A stretch of 24,086 nucleotides of DNA from CAWUKT01 sp963923035 (lineage in GTDB: Bacteria; Bacteroidota; Bacteroidia; J057; JADKCL01), in contig CAWUKT010000099.1 in assembly GCA_963923035.1 (NCBI GenBank), positions 1 through 24,086 of the forward strand, in the 5' to 3' direction. A program made the position numbers and the translations under genes. Under the pieces are notes generated by a model. The model was not told the DNA's origin and did not search any database. It was given only the letters and a program-made list of their open reading frames with translations. How positions within the stretch are numbered: the first letter of the stretch is position 1; each line of letters begins with the position of its first letter. Positions 8,132-16,217 of the stretch are shown piece after piece.

Positions 8132-8808
8132 TTTCCCCAGCTTTTAGTGATTCCCAAAAAGATGCCCACCGCTCCGCGGCTTCCCAGGCCACTCCAATCG
8201 ACGGTACCGTCGGTATTGACCGCCGTCGCGTTGCTCCATTTCAATTCGGTGGTGAAGGCCCAACGGTCGCGTTGGTAGACGTGGCCGGCCTGAATGCCGG
8301 GCAACAACCGCTGGGGCGCATCAGCGCCGTGGGCCCGCGTCCCGGCCAGCTCGATCCAGCTTTGGCCGCCGACATAGACCTGACTGGCCCGCGGTCCGTA
8401 TTCCCACCACGCATTTGCGTCGACGACGGGCCAGACCCGCACATCGCCTTCCCGAAAACCAAGCACCATGTTGAGGGACGGGCTGACAGATACGCCGGGC
8501 CGCCATTTCTGCGGCCGGACAAAGGCATGGGTGACACCAGCATCGAGTTGGAGGTTGGCAAATGCGAGGGCGGTAAGGTGCAAACCACCGTAGACGGTGG
8601 TTTCTTCGCGCAGTCCGTAGCCAACCGCGACGGAAGTCAGGGGGACGGGAATGGGCGCGTCGAAATTGTTGAAGAGGGGGCCACCCAGGTGCCCGGTCAC
8701 GGCGACTTCGCCCTGCTCGAGCGGGCGTACGTAGCGGGAGGGCGCGCAGGCGCTCCAGCCCAGGAGCCATAAACAAGCTCCCCAAAACAGTAAATTGCTA
8801 TACTTCAC
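8128..8808 (-). CDS. Putative outer-membrane barrel-like lipoprotein
   Basis: The product has 226 residues. It starts at a GTG codon; no in-frame ATG precedes the signal sequence. Residues 1-20 are hydrophobic and end WSAC with Cys21, which suggests a lipoprotein. The body alternates polar and hydrophobic residues and is rich in G, W, Y and T (for example VAVGYGLREETTVYGGLHLTAL, VYVGGQSWIEL, WAFTTELKW), ending GIFLGITKSWGK. That pattern suggests a small outer-membrane beta-barrel or similar beta fold. I cannot name a family. The stop overlaps the ATG of the hydrolase gene by 4 bases, which ties the two into an operon and suggests a shared envelope role. Confidence 0.72.
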   Translation of the reverse strand: MKYSNLLFWGACLWLLGWSACAPSRYVRPLEQGEVAVTGHLGGPLFNNFDAPIPVPLTSVAVGYGLREETTVYGGLHLTALAFANLQLDAGVTHAFVRPQKWRPGVSVSPSLNMVLGFREGDVRVWPVVDANAWWEYGPRASQVYVGGQSWIELAGTRAHGADAPQRLLPGIQAGHVYQRDRWAFTTELKWSNATAVNTDGTVDWSGLGSRGAVGIFLGITKSWGK

Positions 8809-8828
8809 AACCTTAAATTAACCTTTCG

Positions 8829-8858
8829 CGAAGATAATTCAAGGTCGCCAACGGACAA
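8829..8858 (-). promoter_or_regulatory. Candidate promoter of the barrel-lipoprotein/hydrolase operon
   Basis: On the minus strand a TTG (complement of 8856-8858) is followed after exactly 19 bases by TATCTTCG (complement of 8829-8836), one mismatch from TAnnTTTG. Transcription would start about 15 bases before the GTG at 8808. Spacing and position are as expected for a Bacteroidota housekeeping promoter. Confidence 0.42.
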
Positions 8859-8882
8859 TACAATGGGGTAAAATAGGACGGA

Positions 8883-9317
8883 TTAGCTGCTGTGGTCGGC
8901 GATGATGACCCATTCTCCCTTTATTTTTTTCCAGACCAACGAAAAATGACCGCCCAAATCATCCGCTTCCCGTTTGAGGTGCCATTCTCCGATCACCAAC
9001 ACCGACTTTTTTCCCAAACCCACCATTTCCAGCTTCGAAAAGGTCAATTGTCCCATCGCGGCCCGGTCCGGATATCCCTTTTTGTAACGCTCCAAGGTCG
9101 CATCCCAACCATACGTCACGCCACTTTTGCCAATGAAGCGCAGCGAGTCATTTTCCCAGTACCCCTTCATGAAGCACTCCAATTTCCCCTCATTCCAGCA
9201 ATCCGTCTGCCGCTCCAGAATGGAATAAATGGCCGTTTCGTCCTTTTTCTTCACTGCTTGGCTCCACAATGCGCCTCCAAAGAGGACTAGACAGAAGCCC
9301 AGGATCACTTTTTTCAT
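8883..9317 (-). CDS. Exported NTF2-like (SnoaL/DUF4440-type) protein
   Basis: I start at the ATG at 9317, giving 144 residues that begin MKKVILGF. An in-frame ATG 13 codons upstream exists, but starting there would put a polar extension before the signal peptide. Residues 1-19 are the signal peptide (ending ALWSQ). The mature part shows the pattern of the NTF2-like superfamily: an N-terminal helix around ILERQTDCWNEG, then FMKGYWENDSLRFIG, and C-terminal strands with GHFSLVWKKIKGEWVIIADHSS. That tail is very characteristic of DUF4440/SnoaL-like proteins. Members may be enzymes or ligand-binding proteins; the catalytic role here cannot be judged. It stands alone, without a clear terminator before the next gene. 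Confidence 0.82.
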   Translation of the reverse strand: MKKVILGFCLVLFGGALWSQAVKKKDETAIYSILERQTDCWNEGKLECFMKGYWENDSLRFIGKSGVTYGWDATLERYKKGYPDRAAMGQLTFSKLEMVGLGKKSVLVIGEWHLKREADDLGGHFSLVWKKIKGEWVIIADHSS

Positions 9318-9532
9318 ACCGGAATTTATCAAGAAGGGAACTCGGGTCAAAATCATAGCGCGAAAGTGGGCATTGGTCGAAAAAAAATGGTGGGAGGGTG
9401 TGGAAAAACGTAAAACGGCGCATCTAAAGGTAAAACAGGCGGCAAACTGTACAACAAAACCCTCAAACAGCTAACCGATACGACCCAAGACGAAACACCG
9501 CACTCCTACCAGTAACTTACCGAACTAAAATG

Positions 9533-9558
9533 CCGGAGCCCCACGCTCCGGTTACTTT
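9533..9558 (-). terminator. Probable terminator after the YdjM-like gene
   Basis: The inverted repeat CCGGAG/CTCCGG, with a 7-nt loop, lies just beyond the stop of the minus-strand gene at 9560. The minus-strand T-tract after it is short (ATTTTA). The longer T run is on the plus side, where no gene needs it, so it may be bidirectional. The stretch 9318-9532 has no gene and is partly A/C-rich. Confidence 0.5.
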
Positions 9559-9559
9559 T

Positions 9560-10573
9560 TTACGGCCCATTCCATATCGAACTCCAAAACAGATTCGCGG
9601 TCTCCGAGTCCAATTCCGGGGACATGCGTTGCAGTTCGATGTCCCAATCCCCATCGGCACCCTTCCGAAACAGGTAATTGAAGATGAAGTCTTCGTCCCC
9701 GTCCAACTGGAATTCGGTGGTCATGTAGCGGAGGTCGGAAATCAGCCATCCTTCCGGATGGGGCCTGACCATGAGATAGCCCTTCGTGATGTGCAGGAGG
9801 GTTTCGATCCGCGGATCGGCCGCCAACTCAGGGGGAATTGGGTCCGCGGGGTAATGCACCAGGTGGACGCCTTCCAGTCCCGACGGGAGCGAGTGGTAGC
9901 CGAGCCAGAAGCCGTCTGCATCGCGGGCGACGACGCCCCAGAGGAAGGTATTCAGCGGCGTCGGGCGCGTCATATACTGCTCGACATGGATTTCCTGCTT
10001 GGCGAATTGGGCGTTGAATTCTCCCCGGGCGCGGGCCTTTTGGACCAGGCCGAAGCCCAGGTACAGGCAGCTCCAGATAATCCCCACCCAATTGAAGACG
10101 GCCCTGCGGCGATGGCCCCGGGGTAGGCGGAGGGCGAGGATGAGGAAGAGGAGGAAGGGAAATGTATACAGCGGATCCACCACGAAGATCGAGTTCAGGG
10201 CGATCTTGGCGTTGGAAAAGGGCCAGAAGAATTCGGTGCCCCAGGTCGTGAAAATGTCCAGGAGCGGATGCGTGACGAGGGCCAGGAACATGAGCCAGGC
10301 CCAGGGCCAGATGGAAAGGCCTTCCTTTCGGTGGATCCGGGCGATGATCCAACCCAGGACGGGGGCGACAAGTAAGGAGAAGACAAACGAATGGCTAAAT
10401 CCCCGGTGAAAGTCGGCTTGGGCCACGGGATCGAGAAAGCTCTGGGCGAGGACGTCCAGGTCGGGAATGGTTCCGCCTACGGCGCCCCAAACCGCGGCCT
10501 TGCGACCGGCCCGGCGGCCGAGGGTGGCCTCCCCGACGGCGGCTCCAAGTACCACTTGGGTCAGTGAATCCAT
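9560..10573 (-). CDS. YdjM/YbcI-type (DUF457) membrane-bound metal-dependent hydrolase
   Basis: The product has 337 residues. It opens with MDSLTQVVLGAAVGEA, typical of the LexA-binding inner-membrane-associated hydrolase family (YdjM). The conserved polar motifs are GGTIPDLDVL (Asp38, Asp40), HRGFSHS (56-62) and THPLLDIFTTWGT (His102, Asp106). These His/Asp residues could bind a metal, but the biochemical reaction of the family is not firmly established. Membrane helices are evident at about 62-80, 88-108, 128-150 and 160-177. The C-terminal 150 residues are soluble. The ATG lies only 12 bases after the T-tract of the terminator of the preceding gene, so how it is transcribed is unclear. Confidence 0.85.
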   Translation of the reverse strand: MDSLTQVVLGAAVGEATLGRRAGRKAAVWGAVGGTIPDLDVLAQSFLDPVAQADFHRGFSHSFVFSLLVAPVLGWIIARIHRKEGLSIWPWAWLMFLALVTHPLLDIFTTWGTEFFWPFSNAKIALNSIFVVDPLYTFPFLLFLILALRLPRGHRRRAVFNWVGIIWSCLYLGFGLVQKARARGEFNAQFAKQEIHVEQYMTRPTPLNTFLWGVVARDADGFWLGYHSLPSGLEGVHLVHYPADPIPPELAADPRIETLLHITKGYLMVRPHPEGWLISDLRYMTTEFQLDGDEDFIFNYLFRKGADGDWDIELQRMSPELDSETANLFWSSIWNGP

Positions 10574-10585
10574 ATTCGAGTCGTT

Positions 10586-10610
10586 AAAAAAAGCCGCTGG
10601 AAGCGGCTTC
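10586..10610 (-). terminator. Rho-independent terminator after the DUF1573-like gene
   Basis: A perfect 8-bp stem (AAGCCGCT/AGCGGCTT, 10591-10598 with 10602-10609) has a 3-nt loop and is followed on the minus strand by a run of seven T. It sits about 20 bases beyond the stop at 10631. It lies directly before the ATG at 10573 of the next gene on the same strand. Confidence 0.85.
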
Positions 10611-10630
10611 TGTATGATATTGGGGATGGA

Positions 10631-11086
10631 TCAATCGTTGGTGGCGGCGTCCGAGACAAAGCCTTTGAACTGGAAAACGGCCCGGCGGTACCGCTGGCCC
10701 TCCATCTCAATGATGATTTCGTTGCGGATATCGTACGCGCCCGGCTTCTGGGCCGTGGTCATCAGGTAAAATTCGCATTCCTGTCCCACTTCCAGCTTCA
10801 CTTCCCGCAGGTTATTCGTAGTTCCCGAAGTAAAGCAGCCCGCTTCACTGATGATCCGGACCAGCTTGATCGGCTGTTCGTAGGTATTTTCGAAGACCAT
10901 TTTCTTCCGGACCATGGTCCCAGGCTTGATCTCGCCAAAGTCAACAGGCGGAGCCTCGTCCATTTGAATGTCCAGCCGCGTGGTTCCTTCGAGGTCCACA
11001 ATGCGCGCGCCCTGGGCCTGGACCTGAAGTCCAAAACCGCCCAACAGAAGCAAACAGAGCAGGAAAGAAAGTGTAGGTAGCTTCAT
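10631..11086 (-). CDS. Exported DUF1573-like protein
   Basis: The product has 151 residues. Residues 1-25 are a clear signal peptide ending QVQAQ. The mature domain has the DUF1573 layout, an Ig-like ASH/MSP-type fold: VDFGEIKPGTMVRKKMVFENTYEQPIKLVRI at about 48-78, then the position where DUF1573 proteins usually have SCGC, here EAGCFTS with a single Cys84, then LEVGQECEFYLMTT and a final strand with VFQFKGFV. It is predicted to be periplasmic. DUF1573 proteins are common in Bacteroidota, mostly without known function. The variant Cys motif suggests a divergent subfamily. It is monocistronic by the strong terminator that follows. Confidence 0.75.
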   Translation of the reverse strand: MKLPTLSFLLCLLLLGGFGLQVQAQGARIVDLEGTTRLDIQMDEAPPVDFGEIKPGTMVRKKMVFENTYEQPIKLVRIISEAGCFTSGTTNNLREVKLEVGQECEFYLMTTAQKPGAYDIRNEIIIEMEGQRYRRAVFQFKGFVSDAATND

Positions 11087-11282
11087 GTAATTCCATTAAT
11101 CAAATGAAAATTACGGTTTTTTGCGTTTTTAACCAATTCGAATGCCAATTTGAAATGGAGGAGGGGGGAGAAGGAGCAAAGGAAGCGGAAGGGAAATGGG
11201 AACGGGAAAATACGACTTTCAACCCACCTCTTTGTCCCTAAAATTCCTTACCTTCAATTAGCATCAACCATCATTGACCGAA

Positions 11283-14200
11283 ATGAACCCGGACAACCTC
11301 TACCAGCCCTCCTGGCTGGTGAAATGTGTAGCCTTCTTGGTATTGTTGGGATTGGCTGCGTGTAGCAGCGAAGAAGCCCCGGCTCCAGTGGTCATCGAGA
11401 CGGAAGCCCCGGAAATTCAGCGGGCCTGGTCCTGGGCGAATTCCATTGTGGATACCCTGTCCCTGGAGGCAAAAATTGGCCATTTGGTCATGGTGGAGGC
11501 ACCGCTCCTGAAGGATAGTTTGGAACATGCGGCCTTCGCCCAGTGGCTCCGCCAACACCAGATTGGCGGCGTCCTGCTCCCCGATGCCGATCGGGCCATT
11601 CAGGCGCGGACCACCCATTACCTCCAATCCGGAACCGATTTTCCCCTGTGGATCGGCCTGCAAGCCAACGAAAATTGGCAGGCCCGTTACGGCTATCCGC
11701 AAACCGTCGCTCTTGGAGCGACCCAGGACGATTCCCTCGCCTTTGATTGGGGCGCCGCCATCGGGGCCGACGCCAAGGCCTTGGGCGCCCAATTGGTCTT
11801 TCTGCCGGCTACCCGCGTGGCCGCGGGAGCCGAAGAGGCGGCGGCCCTTGCCGCCGATCCTGAGCTGGTCCACCGGCTGGGCTCTCAAATGATGGAAGGC
11901 GTGTACAGCGCCGATGTCCTGCCGGTCCCTGCGGCCATGGCCCGACCCGATTCGGCCTGGCCGGTCGTCGGAGACATCGAGCAGTGGCGGGCTACGGCTG
12001 GGTTTCCCCTCGAACAAATGGTGCGCGAAGGCTTGCAGACCCTCCAAACCGATGCCAGTTGGTTTTCGGACCTGGATTCGGTTCCGTGGGCCCTGTCGCA
12101 TGCGTTGTCGACGACTTTGCTGCGGTCCCAGTTGGGATTTGATGGCCTGATGATCAGCCCGCCGTTGTCGGATAGCCTCTGGACATCCTGGGGGCCAGGT
12201 CAGGCTGGGAGCATGGCGCTGGCCGCGGGCAATGATTTACTGGTGGCGCCGGGCGATTTGCGCGCCCTGACCGATGCCGTGCGGCAATCGATCAGCGACG
12301 GCCTCCTCGCGGAGGCCGACCTGGATGAGCGGGTGCACCGCAACCTTTTCCGAAAGGCTTTGCTCGGTCTGGACACCCTCGAATCCATTCATCCGGATTC
12401 CCTGGACCTACCCGATCCCGGTTTGCCCCTCCGCACCCTGACCCACCAGATCCACCGGGCTTCCCTTACGACCCTCCGCGATACCAAGGACCGTTTGCCC
12501 CTCCGCCGGGTGGCCTCCACGAAAATCGCTTCCCTCCACATTGGCACGAACCGACGTACCTCTTTCCAGCGTTCCCTCGACCATTTTACTTCCCTCCAGC
12601 ATTTCATTCTTTCCTCCCAACCCACTGAAAAACAGCTTTCTTCTAAGCTGAGTCAGTTGGCCAAATTCAATTATGTGCTGGTGGGGCTCGATGAATCCCT
12701 GACGCAGGGCGATAGCCTGGATGGAGCAGTTCTGGGCTTTTTGAAGAAGGTGCAGGAAAAAAGCCGCTTGGTGGTGGTGAATTTTGCCAATCCCCGGAAC
12801 CTGGTCGGATTGGACTCCATCGACGTAGTCGTGCATGCGTACGGCGACGATGCCATGGCCCAGGAGGCAGCCGGCCAATTTTTGTTCGGAGCCTTTCCCG
12901 CGACCGGAAAATTGCCCTTTGCATCGGCTTCGTTCGAAATGGGGACGGGGATGGACAAAGAGGAAAAAATACGGCTGGCCTATACCGAACCGGAGGCCCT
13001 GGGCGTTGATCCAGGCCGCTTGTTGAAGGTGGATACCTTGATCAGAGAGGCTCTGTACGCGGGTGCCTTCCCCGGTTGCCAGGTGCTGGCGGCCAAGGAC
13101 GGCGAGGTCTTCTTCCACAAGTCGTATGGCCACCATGACTACGCCCGCGAGCAGCGGGTCCGGCAGGATGATGTCTACGACATCGCCTCCATCACCAAGA
13201 TTGCGGCGACGACCCTGATGGCGATGTGGAGCTACGAGGAGGACAGCTTGGGATTGGATTTGCCGCTCAAGTCCTACATCACCGAGCTTGACAGTTCCTT
13301 CATTACGATCAAGGACATTACTCCCGCTCAATTGCTCATCCACAAGGCGGGGCTGCCGCCGAGCCTGCCCGTGTACAAGTATTATACCTACGTCGACAGC
13401 GTGGATACGCTGAAATCGGTCTTCTACGCCGATCATGCCGACAGCCTGCACGACATCGAGGTCACCCAGGACCTCTATTTCAACAGCAGCTATATGGATT
13501 CGATCTGGCACAAGGTCCAGCGGGTCAAGCTGATCTATACGGGGAAGTACAAGTACTCTGACCTGAGTATGTTCCTGCTCAAGTACCTGCTGGAAGAAAT
13601 CCACCAGGTTCCCTTGGACCAGTTTGTGCAGAAGCGGTTTTATACGCCCTTGGGATTGCAGAAGATTGGATTTCTACCGCTGGAGCGGATCAAGGAGGAC
13701 AAGATTGTGCCGACGGAGAATGACCGCTGGTGGCGCCACGGCCCCTTGCGGGGCTACGTGCATGACCAGTCGACGGCGCTCCTGGGCGGCATCGGTGGGC
13801 AAGCGGGTCTCTTTTCCAATGCCGGCGACCTGGCCGTCCTCATGCAGATGCTCCTCAATGGCGGTACCTACGGCGGGACCCGGTTCCTCAAGAAGGGCAC
13901 GGTCCGGCATTTTACCCAACGCCATCCCGACAGCCACCGGGGACTTGGCTTTGATATGCAAAAACCGCATCCCACGGAGGGCAAGGGCATGGTATGCAGC
14001 AGTGCGCCCCCGACGACCTTCGGCCATACCGGCTTCACCGGCACCTGTGCCTGGGTCGATCCCGAAAACGACGTGGTATTCATTTTCCTTTCCAACCGCA
14101 TCCACCCCGACGCCAAAAACCAAATGATCAACCGGCTGCGGGTCCGCCAACGGGTCCAGCAAGCGATCTACGATGCCCTTGGCCTCGGACGGAAGAATCC

Positions 14201-14294
14201 CGACAACATGATTCTGGTCGACACGCCCGATTCCACGGCCATCGACAGCACGATGATTGCGACGGAAGACTCTTCCGATTGCCAGACTTGTTAA
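11283..14294 (+). CDS. GH3-like / serine hydrolase (beta-lactamase family) fusion lipoprotein
   Basis: I start at the ATG at 11283 (1003 residues); an in-frame TTG three codons earlier is possible. The lipobox LAAC gives Cys27, followed by SSEE. Residues about 45-365 have the GH3 beta-hexosaminidase layout (LEAKIGHLVMVEA, LLRSQLGFDGLMIS, AAGNDLLVAPGD, a terminal VHRNLFRKALLGLD). Residues about 410-550 look like the GH3 second domain, ending FPATGKLPFASASF. Residues about 570-985 are a serine hydrolase of the class C beta-lactamase/esterase family with SITK (Ser636, Lys639), YSD (758-760) and HTG (915-917). Such fusions in Bacteroidota are annotated as beta-N-acetylglucosaminidase plus beta-lactamase and are presumed to act on cell wall. 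The usual GH3 KHFPGHG and TDAL catalytic motifs are missing here, so only the second enzyme looks active. It is convergent with the aromatic-synthesis gene. Confidence 0.87.
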   Translation: MNPDNLYQPSWLVKCVAFLVLLGLAACSSEEAPAPVVIETEAPEIQRAWSWANSIVDTLSLEAKIGHLVMVEAPLLKDSLEHAAFAQWLRQHQIGGVLLPDADRAIQARTTHYLQSGTDFPLWIGLQANENWQARYGYPQTVALGATQDDSLAFDWGAAIGADAKALGAQLVFLPATRVAAGAEEAAALAADPELVHRLGSQMMEGVYSADVLPVPAAMARPDSAWPVVGDIEQWRATAGFPLEQMVREGLQTLQTDASWFSDLDSVPWALSHALSTTLLRSQLGFDGLMISPPLSDSLWTSWGPGQAGSMALAAGNDLLVAPGDLRALTDAVRQSISDGLLAEADLDERVHRNLFRKALLGLDTLESIHPDSLDLPDPGLPLRTLTHQIHRASLTTLRDTKDRLPLRRVASTKIASLHIGTNRRTSFQRSLDHFTSLQHFILSSQPTEKQLSSKLSQLAKFNYVLVGLDESLTQGDSLDGAVLGFLKKVQEKSRLVVVNFANPRNLVGLDSIDVVVHAYGDDAMAQEAAGQFLFGAFPATGKLPFASASFEMGTGMDKEEKIRLAYTEPEALGVDPGRLLKVDTLIREALYAGAFPGCQVLAAKDGEVFFHKSYGHHDYAREQRVRQDDVYDIASITKIAATTLMAMWSYEEDSLGLDLPLKSYITELDSSFITIKDITPAQLLIHKAGLPPSLPVYKYYTYVDSVDTLKSVFYADHADSLHDIEVTQDLYFNSSYMDSIWHKVQRVKLIYTGKYKYSDLSMFLLKYLLEEIHQVPLDQFVQKRFYTPLGLQKIGFLPLERIKEDKIVPTENDRWWRHGPLRGYVHDQSTALLGGIGGQAGLFSNAGDLAVLMQMLLNGGTYGGTRFLKKGTVRHFTQRHPDSHRGLGFDMQKPHPTEGKGMVCSSAPPTTFGHTGFTGTCAWVDPENDVVFIFLSNRIHPDAKNQMINRLRVRQRVQQAIYDALGLGRKNPDNMILVDTPDSTAIDSTMIATEDSSDCQTC

Positions 14295-14309
14295 CTGAAA
14301 AATGGAGGC

Positions 14310-15389
14310 TTATTCTCCCTGGATATCGATGGATTCCAGGTGGATAAGGCTGAAGAGTTTCAACATAAACTCTTCGTTGAGGTGGAGTCGATCTGAATTT
14401 TCCTTGACCCGTTCGATGATTTCGTTCCAGCGGTTGTGCTGGTAGAAGGCAACGTTGTTGGCGCGCTTGAGGTCGCCGATTTCACGGGCGAGGTCCATGC
14501 GCTGGGCGATGAGTTCCTGGATGCGGCCATCCAGGTCGTCGATTTCATCCCGGAGGAAGCCCGTTTTGGCCAGAAGGGCCTTGTCGTCGAGCTGGTGCTT
14601 CCGGAATTTGAGGCGATTCAACATCGCCAGGAGTTCGGACGGAACCAATTGCTGGGCGGAGTCGCTCCAGGCATTGTCGGGATCGGGATGGGTCTCGATC
14701 ATCAGGCCTTCGTAGCCGAGGTTGAGGGCCTTGCGGGAAATATCTTCGATGAGGTCGCGGCGGCCTCCGATGTGGCTGGGATCACAGACAATCGGGAGCT
14801 CCGGGAAAGCGCGTTTGAGGTCAATCGGGATTTCCCAGAGCGGCGCATTGCGGTACAGGGACTTGCCGTAGACGTCAAAACCGCGGTGGCAGGCGGCGAC
14901 CGACTGGACATCGGCCCGCAGGATGCGCTCCAGCGCTCCTTTCCAGAGCTTGAGATCGGGATTGATCGGGTTCTTAACCATGACCGGAACCGGAACGCCT
15001 TTCAAAGCATCCGCAATTTCCTGCACGGTAAAGGGGTTCACACTGGTTCGCGCTCCGATCCACAGTAAATCCACCCCGTGGGCCAGGGCCTTTTCGACGT
15101 GGCGTGCGTTGGCGACTTCGATGGCGATGTTCAACCCAAACTGGGTTTTCACTTGCTGCAACCACGGCAAGCCTTTTTCCCCGACCCCTTCAAAGCTGTC
15201 CGGGCTGGTCCGCGGCTTCCAAATCCCCGCCCGAAAATAGCTGATCCCCGACGCCGACAATTGCCGGGCGGTTTCGAGTACCTGCGCTTCAGTCTCAGCG
15301 CTGCACGGTCCAGCGATCAGGATGGGGGATGGCTCCTCTTCTCCGGGAGCGATGGTTTGGGGTTGGGCCAGTTGTTCGAGTCTCGTCAT
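14310..15389 (-). CDS. Bifunctional DAHP synthase / chorismate mutase
   Basis: The product has 359 residues from the ATG at 15389; a TTG one codon earlier is the alternative. Residues about 20-260 are a 3-deoxy-7-phosphoheptulonate synthase of the KDO8P-synthase-like (Ibeta) type: AGPCSAE with metal-ligand Cys29, KPRTSPDSF at 58-66, GARTSVNPF, VMVKNPINPD, CDPSHIGGRRD with His206, and GLMIETHPDPDNAWSD with Glu232 and a following Asp. Residues about 270-359 are an AroQ-type chorismate mutase helical domain (DDLDGRIQELIAQRMDLAREIGDLK). It makes DAHP from PEP and erythrose 4-phosphate, and converts chorismate to prephenate; the mutase domain often also gives feedback control. The mutase is C-terminal, the opposite of the Bacillus arrangement. 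It stands without other aro genes in the window. Confidence 0.92.
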   Translation of the reverse strand: MTRLEQLAQPQTIAPGEEEPSPILIAGPCSAETEAQVLETARQLSASGISYFRAGIWKPRTSPDSFEGVGEKGLPWLQQVKTQFGLNIAIEVANARHVEKALAHGVDLLWIGARTSVNPFTVQEIADALKGVPVPVMVKNPINPDLKLWKGALERILRADVQSVAACHRGFDVYGKSLYRNAPLWEIPIDLKRAFPELPIVCDPSHIGGRRDLIEDISRKALNLGYEGLMIETHPDPDNAWSDSAQQLVPSELLAMLNRLKFRKHQLDDKALLAKTGFLRDEIDDLDGRIQELIAQRMDLAREIGDLKRANNVAFYQHNRWNEIIERVKENSDRLHLNEEFMLKLFSLIHLESIDIQGE

Positions 15390-15482
15390 CAATTAAAGTG
15401 TGTTCCAACTGTTAAACGTGACAAGATAGGGAAAGTTCCGAGGAGTTGGGGAATGGAGCGCCGAGGAGCATCAAAATTGCTC

Positions 15483-16217
15483 TCAGAGTTCGTCGAGGAG
15501 GGCCTGGGCCGGTTCCGCGAACTTGCCTCCATCTTCGACAATCGCCTCCAGACGTTCGGTGGCTTCGTCCGTTTCTCCCCGCTCCAACAGCGTCAGGGCC
15601 AGGTACCAGCGGCTTTGGCTGCGGTAGACGTGGGGCGTGTCCCCGGCCAACTCCCGGAGAACGGGCAGGGCGAGGTCCGATTTATTGGCGGATAGGGCCG
15701 AAAGGGCGTAGTAGAAATCCGGCATGGTGGATTCGCCGCCGCGGAGGGCGTCGAAGGCGGGCAGGGCCACTTCAAAGTCGCCGGCATTGTAGGCGTCGAA
15801 GGCCGATTGGTACTGGGCGTTCAGCGTGGAATCGTCGCTGCGGAAGGTAGCTGGGGCTTCGTAGGGGGAAAAGTATTCGGCGAACAATTGGTCGGGGTCT
15901 GCGCCGGGGCCGGGGCGCAGCACGAAGAAGCCCACCACGGCCAGCAGCAGAATGGCCGCTGCAATGGCCCATACGGGCCGACGGGTGCGCGGGGGAGCCT
16001 GTGGGGCTCCCTCGGCTCCAACGACTTCGGCCACCAGGGCCGAAAAATCGAGTACGGCTTCGTCGGCCAGGACTGTATCCAGTTCCTGGTGCAGGTCCAC
16101 TTCCGCCTGCAATTCAGGATCTGCGGCCAACCTCGCTTCGAAGGCAGCGCGTTCCTCCGGGGACATTTCCCCGTCCAGATAGCGTTGGAGTTCAGTCGGG
16201 CGGTTTTCTTCTTTCAT
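15483..16217 (-). CDS. Putative anti-sigma factor with extracytoplasmic TPR domain
   Basis: The product has 244 residues. Residues 8-60 match the cytoplasmic head of Bacteroidota anti-sigma factors (LQRYLDGEMSPEERAAFEARLAADPELQAEV), without the His/Cys zinc motif. A proline/arginine stretch precedes a single membrane helix at about 82-101. Residues about 130-240 are outside the cytoplasm and carry degenerate tetratricopeptide repeats (AFDAYNAGDFEVALPAFDAL, YLALTLLERGETDEATERLEAI). The start overlaps the stop of the sigma gene by 4 bases, which is classic for a sigma/anti-sigma pair. It probably binds and holds the sigma factor at the membrane until an envelope signal is sensed through the TPR domain; that role is inferred from context. 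The terminal QALLDEL is intact. Confidence 0.75.
   Translation of the reverse strand: MKEENRPTELQRYLDGEMSPEERAAFEARLAADPELQAEVDLHQELDTVLADEAVLDFSALVAEVVGAEGAPQAPPRTRRPVWAIAAAILLLAVVGFFVLRPGPGADPDQLFAEYFSPYEAPATFRSDDSTLNAQYQSAFDAYNAGDFEVALPAFDALRGGESTMPDFYYALSALSANKSDLALPVLRELAGDTPHVYRSQSRWYLALTLLERGETDEATERLEAIVEDGGKFAEPAQALLDEL

Noticed and set aside
12408..13604. Long open frame (398 codons) antisense to the GH3-like/serine hydrolase gene
   Set aside because: It lies wholly opposite a gene with clear domains and motifs. Long antisense frames are expected from C/G-ending codon bias, and its product has no recognisable features.
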